DNA of 64,000 bases, taken from the NCBI GenBank assembly GCA_018064885.1, contig JAGHUI010000023.1:83909-147908 (forward strand), in the 5' to 3' direction. A program made the translations under genes and the position numbers. Position 1 is the first letter of the stretch. Every line of letters starts with the position of its first letter. Below the pieces are notes generated by a model. It did no database searches and was not told where the DNA came from. It saw only the letters and a program-made list of their open reading frames with translations. This document shows, one piece after another, positions 9,413-19,012 of the stretch. The DNA is from Candidatus Minthosoma equi. Lineage in GTDB: Bacteria > Bacteroidota > Bacteroidia > Bacteroidales > Bacteroidaceae.

Positions 9413-10690
9413 TTATTCGTCAGTTGATTCAAGTCCCAGAAATCCATCTCTTTCTGATATTAGAGGCTGGCCGAACTGTGCAACGCCACCATCCACATGT
9501 ATCGATGCGCAATGGGATGCTTTCATATAGTGACATGTATTTGGATGGTGCAATAGAATGTCTATTTGATAATTACCTTCGCTAAGATACTTTGGTAATT
9601 TTATCGTCTTTTTCATCAGAAAATGCCCTACCGCCACAGAGTGTATTATGCCACGATAATGCCCTTCTGCAAGAATTGCCATAGGAGTGCCGTACACACT
9701 ACGAAACTCAACACGAACATCTAACTCAGGAATAGGTTCTGACGTTTCTCCTTCCAGCAAGAAATCCAAGGTTTGCTGATTGGAGGTAATGACACTCTCC
9801 GGAAACTCTGTTCCATTAAACTCTATTTTTGTAATAGAAAGAAATGAGGCAATCCATTCAATGTTATCAACAATTCTTTCTGAATTTGTACTTGCTGTAC
9901 AGTGCATGTAACTATTGATAACATCTGATATTTTGCCATCGTGAACAAGAAGTCCATCGTTCAGAAGAATTCCTCTTGTACATAAGTTCTTCACCGCTGC
10001 CATATTGTGACTTACAAAAAGCACAGTTCTGCCTTGTGATTGATTGACTTTTTGCATCTGTCCAAGAGCTTTCTTCTGAAATTCAGCATCACCAACAGCT
10101 AAGACTTCATCGACAACAAGTATATCTGGTTCAAGAAATGCAGCTATTGAGAAACCTAAACGGACGGTCATACCTGTGGAGTAACGCTTGATGGGCGTGT
10201 CCAAATAACGCTCAACACCTGCAAAATCAACTATCTCATCAAGTTTTCGGTTTATATCCGCCCTGGTCATTCCCAAAATGGAACCGTTCATATATATGTT
10301 TTCACGACCAGTCATTTCTGGATGAAAACCTGTACCTACCTCAAGAAGGGAGGCGATGCGACCATTGTATGATATACGTCCTGTTGTTGGACTTGTAATA
10401 TGCGAGAGGAGTTTAAGCAAAGTACTTTTGCCTGCACCATTTTTCCCAATAATTCCAACAACATCTCCTGGGGCAATCTTGAAAGAAATATCTCTTAATG
10501 CCCATACGTAATCTGTGCTTCCTTTGCGAGTACGATCATTGACTTCTCCTATTTGCAAATAGGGATCAGCCCTGTGCAAAACTTGCGTTTGCCACCAACG
10601 ATTCAGATCATGACGTAAAGTGCCTGTACCGACTCTGCCAAGGCGATATTGCTTTCCAACATTCTCGAATTCTATAACGACATTACTCAT
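9413..10690 (-). CDS. Wzt-like polysaccharide ABC transporter ATPase (copy 2)
   Basis: 425-residue ABC ATPase with Walker A GKNGAGKST near residue 80, signature YSTGMTVRLGF, Walker B ILVVDEVLAVGDAEF and the SHN switch. It is the same length as, and over its first 250 residues very similar to, the copy at 2061-3338. The C-terminal 150 residues (putative glycan-binding domain) differ clearly. No second permease accompanies it; the only Wzm-like partner is at 3342-4181. It could share that permease, so that each ATPase recognises a different glycan end, or partner a permease outside the window. The upstream 148 nt may contain a hairpin and a weak internal promoter. Confidence 0.92.
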   Translation of the reverse strand: MSNVVIEFENVGKQYRLGRVGTGTLRHDLNRWWQTQVLHRADPYLQIGEVNDRTRKGSTDYVWALRDISFKIAPGDVVGIIGKNGAGKSTLLKLLSHITSPTTGRISYNGRIASLLEVGTGFHPEMTGRENIYMNGSILGMTRADINRKLDEIVDFAGVERYLDTPIKRYSTGMTVRLGFSIAAFLEPDILVVDEVLAVGDAEFQKKALGQMQKVNQSQGRTVLFVSHNMAAVKNLCTRGILLNDGLLVHDGKISDVINSYMHCTASTNSERIVDNIEWIASFLSITKIEFNGTEFPESVITSNQQTLDFLLEGETSEPIPELDVRVEFRSVYGTPMAILAEGHYRGIIHSVAVGHFLMKKTIKLPKYLSEGNYQIDILLHHPNTCHYMKASHCASIHVDGGVAQFGQPLISERDGFLGLESTDE

Positions 10691-10838
10691 TATCGTATAT
10701 CATCTTTAATGGCGAAAGCACATCTTCACTTCCCCCAATCTACAGTTAAGATACTGAGGTTACGCAAGTTAGGTATAGTACAAAAGAATAATACTGCAAG
10801 AATGCTAAGATTCCTGCAGTGTGAAATGTATTGCAAAA
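10691..10838 (-). other. Intergenic spacer with imperfect hairpin between kinase and ABC ATPase genes
   Basis: This 148-nt spacer is the longest gap before the glycosyltransferase part of the operon. An imperfect stem (10794-10803 with 10810-10819, one mismatch) followed on the minus strand by a short T-rich stretch could act as a weak attenuator after the kinase gene. Beyond it a TAACTTGC sequence is one base away from the -7 box. Both calls are tentative. Confidence 0.35.
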
Positions 10839-13325
10839 TTAATCGTCGTCTTTAGTGTAGCCACCATAAGATGAAGCGCCATAATAGCCATAACGAGAAC
10901 CATAACGATGGTAGCCATAATAGCTAAATGCATCGGATGTACCGTTGAGAATTGTTGTCATCTGTGGAAGACGCTTATCATCGTAATACTTCTGGATTTC
11001 TGGCAAAAGACTGCGGTCGAGAAGGTCGGCACGAACAACGAAGAGAGTCATATCTGCAAGACGGCCTACAATTGTTGCATCTGCTACAATCTCAACAGGT
11101 GGACAGTCAAGGAAAATGTAGTCATACTTATCCTTGAGCTGTTCGATAGCCTCTGCAAGGCGATCGTCAAAAAGAAGCTCTGTTGGGTTTGGAGGAATAG
11201 TACCTACAGGAATGACATCAAGCCAATCATGTGTTGCTCCCTTTACAATGACATCATCAAGATCTTTAACCATGCCAGACAAATAATCTGAAATACCTGT
11301 TTTGGTTTTTGTTTCAAGCATGGCAGAAAGTGATGCCTTACGGAGGTCAAGATCGATAGCAATAACCTTCTTGCGCTTGATAGCAAAGGATGTGATAAGG
11401 TTTGTTGCCACAAATGTCTTACCAGAGTTTGGATTGAAAGATGAAAGCATAATGACCTTTCCTCTCTCTTCCTTGGCAGTCATGAACTCAATATTTGTAC
11501 GAATAACACGGAATGCCTCATTCACAACATTACGAGAACGTTCCTTGACAAGAATGTGAAGTGTCTTGTCTTCTTTTGGCTGCTTACCAAAGAATGCACC
11601 AACCTTTCCAGCAAACGCCTTCCATGGAGCAACAAATTTCTCTTTCCAAGTACGCTTGTGACGATAGTATGGGATTTCTCCAATGAATGGGATGGAAAGC
11701 TCATTAAGGTCGCGACGTCCACGAACCTTGTTGTTAATTGTTTCTGCTACGAAAATTATAACACCAGGAATGATAATACCTGCAAGAAGTCCTATCAACC
11801 ATACTTGAGTATGATTTGGGAATGTCGGAGTGTTAGATCCTGTTGCAGCTGTAATCGTTCTATAGTTATATGCTGTAAATGCCTGAGAAAGTTCGTTCTC
11901 CTCACGCTTTTCAAGCAAGTATAGGTAGAGGCTTTCCTTAACTTTCTGCTGACGTTCCTCGGAAAGGAGGTACTTTGACTGACTTGGAGAACTTGCAATC
12001 TTGCTATTGGCAAGACCTGCGACACCATGTGCTGAACGAATGCTTGTGTTAAGAGCAGCAATATGATTGTCAATAGATGCGATAAGAGCTATGCGCAGCT
12101 GCTCAAGCTGAACATCCTTATCCTGAACGAGAGGGTTCTGGAGCGATGATGCATTAAGCAAATTGTTGCGGGCAAGAAGAAGAGTATTATACTCTGCAAT
12201 CTGACCAGAAACATTAGCATTATCAAGACCTTGATTTGCAGGAATGAGAGTAAACTTATTTGCGTCATTAGTAAGGTAATTACGAACATAACGTGCCATA
12301 TACAACTGGTTGTTAAGTTCTGTAGCCTGAGCGCTTGCAGAAGTCGCCTGACCGACATAAATACTTGCAACATCAGAAGCACCTGCAGGGATAAGGTTTG
12401 CAGACTTATATGATGAAATGTTGTCATCCACACTTCCGAGTTCATCTTCAATAATCTTCAAACGTTCACTAATAAACTCTGCTGTAGAGACAGACATTGC
12501 GTTGCGGTCTTTCACCCAGTTATTATTATAAACAGAGATGATTGTGGATAGGACATCCTCTGCACGCTGTGGGTTTTCATCCTCATATTTGAGAGTGATG
12601 ATTGTTGACATTTCACCTGCACCTGTAACGGTGAGTTTATCCATCGTCTCGTTTATTGTGTTGTAAACAGAATTCCTCTTGATGTGCAAATCAACATTCT
12701 GGTTAAAAAAGTTCTCAGACTTCTTAACTTCAATTTTGCCAATAGGAGTTTGTACGGTACTACCGATTTTTCCCGCAAGGCTCTTTGATGCTATTTGGTT
12801 TCCATTACGTACGAAATCCTTCATCAGGAACGTTCCATTCTCCATGATGCTTACCTTGAAGTCTGCGGTTTCATTATCACCAAGCTCCAATGGAAGAATC
12901 TTCACACTGAGACTGCTGCCATAAATACTTTCCTCATGGAAACGTCCCTGAACCATTGCACTGACTTCAAGATGAAGAGTACGAACTGTTGCTTCTGCAA
13001 TAGTTGGAGACTGAAGGGTATAAAGCTCGTTGTTTACATCGACACTGGTATTGAGGAATGACATTCCATCTGTCGCACTGCTTCCTTTGCTATCATTCTT
13101 GATGAGAATGGAAGCCTGACGAGTGTAAACAGGAGGCGTGATCAGCAAATATGAGTAACAAGCAACGGCTGCCAAAATAAGGCAGATTACGAACCAATAC
13201 CATTTGGAAAGGAATACCATAAGCATATCCAATACCTTCAGATATGCTGCATTATTCTTCTGCATTTGTGCAGTACCACCAATCTGCTGGTAGCCATGGT
13301 TTGTATTTTGATTTTCTGGTAACAT
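10839..13325 (-). CDS. Wzc-like exopolysaccharide co-polymerase / BY-kinase
   Basis: 828-residue inner-membrane bacterial tyrosine kinase that controls polysaccharide chain length and export. It has an N-terminal Wzz-type region with a first membrane helix at about residues 43-62, a large periplasmic part with coiled coil, a second helix at about 507-527 and a cytoplasmic kinase domain. Walker A is SGKT at 634-637, Walker A' IDLDLRK at 657-663 and Walker B IFLDCPP around residue 740. The C-terminus is a tyrosine cluster (YYGYHRYGSRYGYYG), the normal autophosphorylation tail. It follows the Wza-like gene by 36 nt. Pairing with an ABC transporter rather than Wzx/Wzy is worth noting; no flippase or polymerase is visible here. 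Confidence 0.95.
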   Translation of the reverse strand: MLPENQNTNHGYQQIGGTAQMQKNNAAYLKVLDMLMVFLSKWYWFVICLILAAVACYSYLLITPPVYTRQASILIKNDSKGSSATDGMSFLNTSVDVNNELYTLQSPTIAEATVRTLHLEVSAMVQGRFHEESIYGSSLSVKILPLELGDNETADFKVSIMENGTFLMKDFVRNGNQIASKSLAGKIGSTVQTPIGKIEVKKSENFFNQNVDLHIKRNSVYNTINETMDKLTVTGAGEMSTIITLKYEDENPQRAEDVLSTIISVYNNNWVKDRNAMSVSTAEFISERLKIIEDELGSVDDNISSYKSANLIPAGASDVASIYVGQATSASAQATELNNQLYMARYVRNYLTNDANKFTLIPANQGLDNANVSGQIAEYNTLLLARNNLLNASSLQNPLVQDKDVQLEQLRIALIASIDNHIAALNTSIRSAHGVAGLANSKIASSPSQSKYLLSEERQQKVKESLYLYLLEKREENELSQAFTAYNYRTITAATGSNTPTFPNHTQVWLIGLLAGIIIPGVIIFVAETINNKVRGRRDLNELSIPFIGEIPYYRHKRTWKEKFVAPWKAFAGKVGAFFGKQPKEDKTLHILVKERSRNVVNEAFRVIRTNIEFMTAKEERGKVIMLSSFNPNSGKTFVATNLITSFAIKRKKVIAIDLDLRKASLSAMLETKTKTGISDYLSGMVKDLDDVIVKGATHDWLDVIPVGTIPPNPTELLFDDRLAEAIEQLKDKYDYIFLDCPPVEIVADATIVGRLADMTLFVVRADLLDRSLLPEIQKYYDDKRLPQMTTILNGTSDAFSYYGYHRYGSRYGYYGASSYGGYTKDDD

Positions 13326-13361
13326 GCTAGCTAATAGTTTAGAAATTTAGTTAGATATTAA

Positions 13362-14135
13362 TTATTTAAACCAGCTTGTAACACCAACAAGGAATGTTGC
13401 TATTGACATCCAGAATGCTGGAGTTACTGTTGAATTTCCATTTGATGTAGAGTTACGCTTCTGCATCTTATTCTGTTCTACATATACAACATCGTTCTGC
13501 TGCAAATAGTAAACAGGAGAGGCATAAAGGTCTTCAGCAGAACAAAGGTTAACTTCATAAACAGACTTCTTACCGTAATTCTCACGGATAACCTTCACGT
13601 TAGTACGCTGACCTGTAATCTTCAAATCGCCAGATGCACCAATAGCATCAAGAAGAGTAAACTTATCACGATCAATCTTAACACGTCCTGCACCAACATC
13701 ACCAAGAAGGATAATATACAGATTTTCGTAATCAACAGTAACGATTGGATCACGAACAAGCTGCTTTGCCATGATCTGTTCACGAACAGTTTCCTGAAGT
13801 TCCTGACGATTAAGACCTGCAACATGAATCTTACCAAGCTGAGGGAAGCGGATGTTACCTTCTGAATCGATAGTGTAACGTGAACCGCCCACATTACTTG
13901 CACCTGTATTTGCAGTCAAGTTGAACATGTCAGACAGCTCTTTCTCGCGCGTACTGACAAGGATACGAATTTCATCGTCCGCCTTAAACTTGATTTCTAC
14001 TGGATTCTGAACCACGATGGACTGACCTGGATTGAAATCCTGGAAGTATGCCACATCTTTTGGCGTTGAGCAGGAACTCAACATAGCTACGATGGTCGCC
14101 ACGACCATGCTGAAGAACAAATGTCTTGTTTTCAT
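13362..14135 (-). CDS. Wza-like polysaccharide export lipoprotein
   Basis: 257-residue polysaccharide export protein. A lipoprotein signal (MLSSC lipobox, Cys near residue 22) is followed by the poly_export domain (KFKADDEIRILVST, then SLBB-like segments with LGDVGAGRVKI and ITGQRTNVKVI). It ends in a hydrophobic segment (FWMSIATFLVGV), as in Bacteroidota Wza homologues that span the outer membrane. It is the first gene of the minus-strand polysaccharide operon, with a matching promoter just upstream (14201-14230). It would form the outer-membrane exit for the glycan handled by the kinase and transporter downstream. Confidence 0.93.
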   Translation of the reverse strand: MKTRHLFFSMVVATIVAMLSSCSTPKDVAYFQDFNPGQSIVVQNPVEIKFKADDEIRILVSTREKELSDMFNLTANTGASNVGGSRYTIDSEGNIRFPQLGKIHVAGLNRQELQETVREQIMAKQLVRDPIVTVDYENLYIILLGDVGAGRVKIDRDKFTLLDAIGASGDLKITGQRTNVKVIRENYGKKSVYEVNLCSAEDLYASPVYYLQQNDVVYVEQNKMQKRNSTSNGNSTVTPAFWMSIATFLVGVTSWFK

Positions 14136-14200
14136 ATTTTATCAGTTTGTTTTTTCGATTAAGTTTGGTCTATACGCACACGCAATGCGCGAGCATTTTG

Positions 14201-14230
14201 CAAAGGTACAACTTTTTCGTAAAAAACAAA
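14201..14230 (-). promoter_or_regulatory. Bacteroidota-type promoter for the polysaccharide operon
   Basis: On the minus strand a TTTG (-33, 14230-14227) and TACCTTTG (-7, 14208-14201) are 18 bp apart, one base short of the usual 19-21. They lie about 66 bp upstream of the Wza-like start codon. The leader between them and the start is GC-rich around CGCAATGCGCG and could fold weakly. Confidence 0.75.
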
Positions 14231-14243
14231 TATTTTTAACAAA

Positions 14244-15548
14244 TTAATTGCCGTCTGGCTTAATAATATCTATAAAAGGTCCATCATTCCAATGGAATGA
14301 ATGCCAATCGTCAGGATGAGAAGCGTCAAATGACGTATATTCTGGACGAAGATTCTTTACTACTGGAAGGTTGAGGGATTTCATTCCTTCGACAATCATT
14401 TTGGAGATCTCATAAGCTCCATAAGGATTGAAATGCGTATTGTCTTCAAAGGCTTTCATCTGTCCTGGATAAGTGCCAGCAGGATAGTGAACAAGAGCTC
14501 GTTTGGAGTTTTCTATACCAAGTGTCTCGAAGAATGTGCGAGTCATGTCATGAAGTTCAATGACAGGAACATTAAGGTCTTTTGCGACCCATCGCATTGC
14601 GTCTGGATAGTTAGCATGAGTTTCTTGGATCTTGCCTTCTTTATCGAAAGCACGACGCTGAGTTGGAGTGACAAAAATTGGTGTCACACCTTTGGCACGA
14701 GCCTCATCCACAAACTGCTTGAGAGCATAGGCAAAGTTGTAATAAGCACCACTGCCACTACGCTTTTCTTTTTGGTCATTATGACCAAATTCCATGAAGA
14801 TATAATCACCTTCCTTCATCAAAGAAACAATCTTCTTCAAGCGACCTGCGCCAATGAATGATGTTGCCGTTTCACCACTCTCTGCATAGTTGCCAACAGC
14901 CACTCCATCATCGAACCAACGAGTAATCATTTGTCCCCATGAAGCCCAAGGTTCGTAGTCTTGATCGACAACAGTGGAATTACCACAAAGCCAAAGAGTT
15001 GGAACATTATCAACAGGTTCTATTTTCAAAGAAGAAATAGCTGGAGCATCACCATTGACCTCGATAGTCAATTTATCGTCCCAATTGAGTTTTGTTTCCT
15101 CGCGTTTCTTGATTCTCACCTTATCTGTTTTGCCATCAGGAAGATTGATGATTGTGTTACGCTTGTTCACAACAAAAGAATAAGTCTTGAACTCACCTTT
15201 TTTCGTTATGGCATTTTGTACGAAAAGACGACGCGACTCTGCACGAACGGTTGTGTTTCCTACATTTTTTTTTGAGCCAACAGTCACAGTCACTTTATAG
15301 TTTCCATCAGGCACAGCAACAGAAAAATAGAACACACCATTGCTGAGGCGGAAAGTTTCCGTTTGAGCCTTATATGCTTCTGCAACTACATCTTGAAAAT
15401 CATAGCCATAACCTTTTTCTACAGAGAACACATCAGTTGGTTTCACTTGAGTTGCAGACTTATCTCTTCCATCAAAAGAAAATGTTTGAGCACGAAGAGC
15501 GAAGAGGGAAAAATTTAGAGTAAGTAAAATCAGTATTAAACGTTTCAT
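14244..15548 (-). CDS. CE12 rhamnogalacturonan acetylesterase (SGNH hydrolase)
   Basis: 434-residue secreted esterase expected to remove acetyl groups from rhamnogalacturonan/pectin. After a signal peptide (cleavage near residue 20) comes an N-terminal beta-rich accessory domain, about residues 22-165, then the SGNH core. That core contains the nucleophile in LCGNSTVVD (Ser191), GHND at 256-259 and the D369/H372 dyad in EDNTHFNPYGAYE. These blocks match family CE12 (RhgT/YesT-like). The start overlaps the stop of the GH2 gene by one base, so both are co-transcribed from the promoter at 18606-18636. Its partners act on the same pectin backbone. Confidence 0.9.
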   Translation of the reverse strand: MKRLILILLTLNFSLFALRAQTFSFDGRDKSATQVKPTDVFSVEKGYGYDFQDVVAEAYKAQTETFRLSNGVFYFSVAVPDGNYKVTVTVGSKKNVGNTTVRAESRRLFVQNAITKKGEFKTYSFVVNKRNTIINLPDGKTDKVRIKKREETKLNWDDKLTIEVNGDAPAISSLKIEPVDNVPTLWLCGNSTVVDQDYEPWASWGQMITRWFDDGVAVGNYAESGETATSFIGAGRLKKIVSLMKEGDYIFMEFGHNDQKEKRSGSGAYYNFAYALKQFVDEARAKGVTPIFVTPTQRRAFDKEGKIQETHANYPDAMRWVAKDLNVPVIELHDMTRTFFETLGIENSKRALVHYPAGTYPGQMKAFEDNTHFNPYGAYEISKMIVEGMKSLNLPVVKNLRPEYTSFDASHPDDWHSFHWNDGPFIDIIKPDGN

Positions 15549-18500
15549 TATTTCTTTGGTTTTATCGAGTTATCAAGTGAAGGTTTGAGCTCGTCTGGAG
15601 AATCCTTTGTAAACATGTTCACCTCTCCTGCCACCTTTGTGAACAAGTCTGCAATAAGTTGCTGATCAAGTGTCCATTGAGGCTGGAACTTATCTGACTG
15701 CATATAGTCAAGAATAGACTTGCGCATTTGACGAGCAACAATACGATTATCAAGATTTTTTGTTATATCCATGGATGTCATAACCAATCTTCCCTTTCCA
15801 ATGCGAGCTTCAAACAGCATACCTATTTTGCGAGAAACAAACCAAGTGTCAATACTCTGTACAAGAGGTTGGAAATCAGTAGGAAAATCCGTAAATTGCA
15901 TTACTTGAGCACGATTGACAAGTTCCCACCATTGCATATCTGAATGGTAATCTGTTGGGAACATATCAAAGATTGGGTGAGCATTTTCAACAAAGATTCC
16001 TGTTGTGTGAGGAGGGCGCATCTTGAACCAAGAAGTGTTCCAGAAAACAGGGGTGAACTGCTGCACAACCTCCTTGCCATAAGACACCTTACCAGCAGCA
16101 CAAACAAGCACCTTTCCTCCCTTATTCAAAGTCTTTATTGCCTGTGCATCAAGAGAATCGGTAATATAAATACCATCTTCCCAAGATGTTCCAGTGCGTT
16201 TGCCAATTTTTATCTTTTTATTAGAATAGACAGTCTCTGCAGCCTTGGAAGGATAAACCCAGAAATCCCAATGATTGCGCGCTTCTGTGCCAGGAACATA
16301 AACCACAAGAGTGTATTTTGCTGGTTCTGAAATTTGAGAAAGATCAACAGAAATGCTGCCAAGCTCTATATTTGATCCAACAGGAAGATCCTTTGCAGGG
16401 AAAGAACCCTCAGCAAAAGGAGCTTCGAGATTGAGAGTCATATAAGGCTTGCGCGTATCAACTGCTTTAACAATTTCCCAGCGAGGAGTAGCATTTGCTA
16501 TTGTTGCAGACGAATGCTGATTTATTTCTACCTCACATTCAAATTTTTCGTTATTAGAATAAGTGAATTTTGGTATGCGGGCAAGCGGAACAACAGGACC
16601 GCTGAATTCACGGAATTGCTCAGAAGTAATGTAACCCTTATTGTCAAAGAACACGTCTGTCACACCCACAAGAGCAGTTCCCTGACCACTATAATCATTA
16701 AGTGAGAGAAGCTGATAACCAGCATATTTCGGAGTACGAAGAGTTCTCTCTATTTCTGCCTTATAGCAAAGCGCCTGAAGCTTTCCCGAAGCCATAAGGA
16801 AATTGTGAGCACGACTCTCCATTCCATTGTCTTTCAGCAAATCACGGAAGATTTCAAAGTTCTTTGCCTTATTGACACCTGTGTATTTGCTGATTTCCTC
16901 AAAGTTAGGGAAAGCACACCACTGACCTGTCTCATGCGAAACGAAAGGCATTGTGATTGGCGTATTAGGCATGTCCTTACCATTATACATTGAGATGTTC
17001 TTCTCAAAATTCACCATTGATTCTGGAGCTTGCTTTGTCCATTCGTTCAAGCCTCTCGCACCTGCCTTGACAGCATATTCACTTCCTGGCTGCCAAGCCC
17101 AGCCGCCACCAACGGAGAAACCGCAATAAAGATGACGATTGTCATAATCCTTCAGCAGTGCTACATGTTCTGTTGACCAAGGCACCCAATTGCCAGCAGG
17201 CTCATTTCCAAAGGCAAAGAAGGTGAATGAAGGATGATTTCCATATTCATTAACAATGGCAAGCGCCTCCTCCATCAAGTAAGTGTCAATAGGTTCTCCA
17301 CGACCAAGCTTCACACCATGATTTGGCCAAGATGGTCCTTCCGGCTGAATGTAGAAACCGACCAAGTCAGCAGCAAGGAATGCGGCTTCTGGCGGACAAT
17401 AAGAGTGGAAGCGCATGTGGTTGAGTCCGTATGACTTACAAGTTTTGAAGAGCTTGCACCATGATTCAAGATCTGTTGGAGGATAACCCGTATTAGGGAA
17501 ATCGCAGTTTTCCACAGTACCACGCAAGATTACCTCACGACCATTCACATAGAACATCTTATCGCGAATATCAATCTTACGCATACCAAAATTCGTCTCC
17601 GTCTTAGTTGTACCTTGTGACTTTGTAGTTACCTCGACTAACAGTTTGTACATCTGAGGGTTAAACTCATCCCACAACAGCATTTTATCTCCCATTTCCA
17701 ATGTAATATCCAATGAAGTAGCATGTATGTCGGAGAGTTGAACAGTCACAGGTTTTGCCTGGATCTCATGAGCCTTTGCCTTGTCACAATTATAAGAAAC
17801 AGCAGAGACCTTGACAGTCGCTGTCTCCTTGTCCTTTGCTCCAGACAATTCAAGATGAACGCGAGCAGTTTTTGTATCTATGTCTGGGAAAACCTGCACA
17901 AAGTCAACATTATTGAATTTCTGAAGCTCTATCTTGCCAACAAGACCATTCCAATCGCCTTGTGTTTGGTCAGATACAGAGTGAGAGTCCTGTCCCACTT
18001 TGACTGTTTCAGGGTCATTGTTCACTCGGATAACAACGTCATTATCACCAGGTTTCAAATATCCATAAAGATAATACTTATGAGGAACAGAAAGGGAGTT
18101 ATGAGTGTCCTGCACCTTTTCGCCATTCACCCAAACATCAGTCGTAATGTGCGGACGTTCAAGGAAAAGAGTGTACATTGGAACCGTCTCATTCTCATCG
18201 ATATGAATGGTTCTTTTATACCAAGCAACACCAACATAATGCTTTTGTGGAGTGAGGAAGAACTGGAGTTTCATATCCTTGCCTGGATTGCGATATTTCT
18301 TCATATAAGGATTGAAGAAATACGAAGAGTCGTAAAGGGAACCCACCCATTTAGTATCAACACTAATGTCGTTGCCTTTCATCCGCTCGGGCATTGATGC
18401 AGGAAGATTTATCGACTCATCGAAAGACTGATTATACCATTTCTCGGCAATACCAACATCGTTCGGATCCATCTTAAATTGCCACTTTCCGGCAAGATTA

Positions 18501-18571
18501 ACACTCGTCTGTGCAAAAGTCAGAATATTAGCACAAACAGCAAATAGTAAGGTAAAAAAGCGCTTTATCAT
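15548..18571 (-). CDS. GH2-family glycoside hydrolase
   Basis: 1007-residue secreted glycosidase with a signal peptide (cleavage after TFAQ, residue 21), an N-terminal sugar-binding domain, an immunoglobulin-like domain and a (beta/alpha)8 core from about residue 335. The acid/base is Glu457 in FGNEPAG and the likely nucleophile Glu547 in SHETGQW. Family members are beta-galactosidases, beta-glucuronidases and related exo-enzymes; the bond cleaved cannot be fixed by eye. Because it lies in an operon with CE12 and near GH105, removal of side chains from rhamnogalacturonan is the best inference. The C-terminal 300 residues form further beta-rich domains. Confidence 0.9.
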   Translation of the reverse strand: MIKRFFTLLFAVCANILTFAQTSVNLAGKWQFKMDPNDVGIAEKWYNQSFDESINLPASMPERMKGNDISVDTKWVGSLYDSSYFFNPYMKKYRNPGKDMKLQFFLTPQKHYVGVAWYKRTIHIDENETVPMYTLFLERPHITTDVWVNGEKVQDTHNSLSVPHKYYLYGYLKPGDNDVVIRVNNDPETVKVGQDSHSVSDQTQGDWNGLVGKIELQKFNNVDFVQVFPDIDTKTARVHLELSGAKDKETATVKVSAVSYNCDKAKAHEIQAKPVTVQLSDIHATSLDITLEMGDKMLLWDEFNPQMYKLLVEVTTKSQGTTKTETNFGMRKIDIRDKMFYVNGREVILRGTVENCDFPNTGYPPTDLESWCKLFKTCKSYGLNHMRFHSYCPPEAAFLAADLVGFYIQPEGPSWPNHGVKLGRGEPIDTYLMEEALAIVNEYGNHPSFTFFAFGNEPAGNWVPWSTEHVALLKDYDNRHLYCGFSVGGGWAWQPGSEYAVKAGARGLNEWTKQAPESMVNFEKNISMYNGKDMPNTPITMPFVSHETGQWCAFPNFEEISKYTGVNKAKNFEIFRDLLKDNGMESRAHNFLMASGKLQALCYKAEIERTLRTPKYAGYQLLSLNDYSGQGTALVGVTDVFFDNKGYITSEQFREFSGPVVPLARIPKFTYSNNEKFECEVEINQHSSATIANATPRWEIVKAVDTRKPYMTLNLEAPFAEGSFPAKDLPVGSNIELGSISVDLSQISEPAKYTLVVYVPGTEARNHWDFWVYPSKAAETVYSNKKIKIGKRTGTSWEDGIYITDSLDAQAIKTLNKGGKVLVCAAGKVSYGKEVVQQFTPVFWNTSWFKMRPPHTTGIFVENAHPIFDMFPTDYHSDMQWWELVNRAQVMQFTDFPTDFQPLVQSIDTWFVSRKIGMLFEARIGKGRLVMTSMDITKNLDNRIVARQMRKSILDYMQSDKFQPQWTLDQQLIADLFTKVAGEVNMFTKDSPDELKPSLDNSIKPKK

Positions 18572-18605
18572 AATTAATTATAAGTTATTCGTCAGTATTA
18601 AGGTA

Positions 18606-18636
18606 CAAATATAAGGAAAAAGAAATATATAACAAA
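18606..18636 (-). promoter_or_regulatory. Promoter of the GH2-CE12 operon
   Basis: Minus-strand TTTG (18636-18633) and TATATTTG (18613-18606) are separated by 19 bp, a full match to the Bacteroidota consensus. The -7 box is about 35 bp from the GH2 start. The -33 box overlaps the T-tract of the ferredoxin terminator. Confidence 0.8.
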
Positions 18637-18668
18637 AAAAGAGCGACAAATCCATAAAGATTTGCCGC
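18633..18668 (-). terminator. Terminator of the ferredoxin gene
   Basis: On the minus strand GCGGCAAATC, loop TTTATG, GATTTGTCGC (10-bp stem with one G-T pair) is followed by a T-rich run, directly after the ferredoxin stop. Confidence 0.85.
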
Positions 18669-18696
18669 TTTTCTTTCACAAATGTGTAATAATTGA

Positions 18697-18870
18697 TTAC
18701 TCACCTGGAGCAATTGCACCTGCTGGACAAGCATCAGCGCATGTACCGCAGTCAACGCAAGAATCTGCATCAATTACATACTTGCCATCACCTTCGTTGA
18801 TAGCACCTGATGGACACTCGCCTGCGCAAGTTCCACACATTACACAATCGTCACTAATTACGTAAGCCAT
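18697..18870 (-). CDS. 2x[4Fe-4S] ferredoxin
   Basis: 57-residue bacterial ferredoxin beginning MAYVISDDCV. Two CxxCxxCxxxCP clusters are visible: CVMCGTCAGECP at residues 9-20 and CVDCGTCADACP at 38-49. It would carry low-potential electrons for oxidoreductases such as pyruvate or indolepyruvate:ferredoxin oxidoreductase. It has its own promoter (18921-18953) and terminator (18633-18668), so it is monocistronic and independent of the glycosidase genes on either side. Confidence 0.97.
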   Translation of the reverse strand: MAYVISDDCVMCGTCAGECPSGAINEGDGKYVIDADSCVDCGTCADACPAGAIAPGE

Positions 18871-18920
18871 AAAATGTTTCTTTTTTTAGTTATACTTGAT
18901 ATTCTTTATTTTTCTGTGTG

Positions 18921-18953
18921 CAAATGTATGAAAACTTTCATATACTTACCAAA
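18921..18953 (-). promoter_or_regulatory. Promoter of the ferredoxin gene
   Basis: Minus-strand TTTG (18953-18950), 21 bp, TACATTTG (18928-18921), about 50 bp upstream of the ferredoxin start. Both boxes fit the Bacteroidota consensus. Confidence 0.75.
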
Positions 18954-19012
18954 TTTTAAGTATAGAAAAGTGAAAAGATTTGCAAAAAAGATACCCAAAA
19001 CAGAGTATTGCC

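Noticed and set aside
17723..18397. 224-codon plus-strand frame
   Set aside because: It is antisense within the GH2 gene, whose frame has motifs and family length; no independent support.
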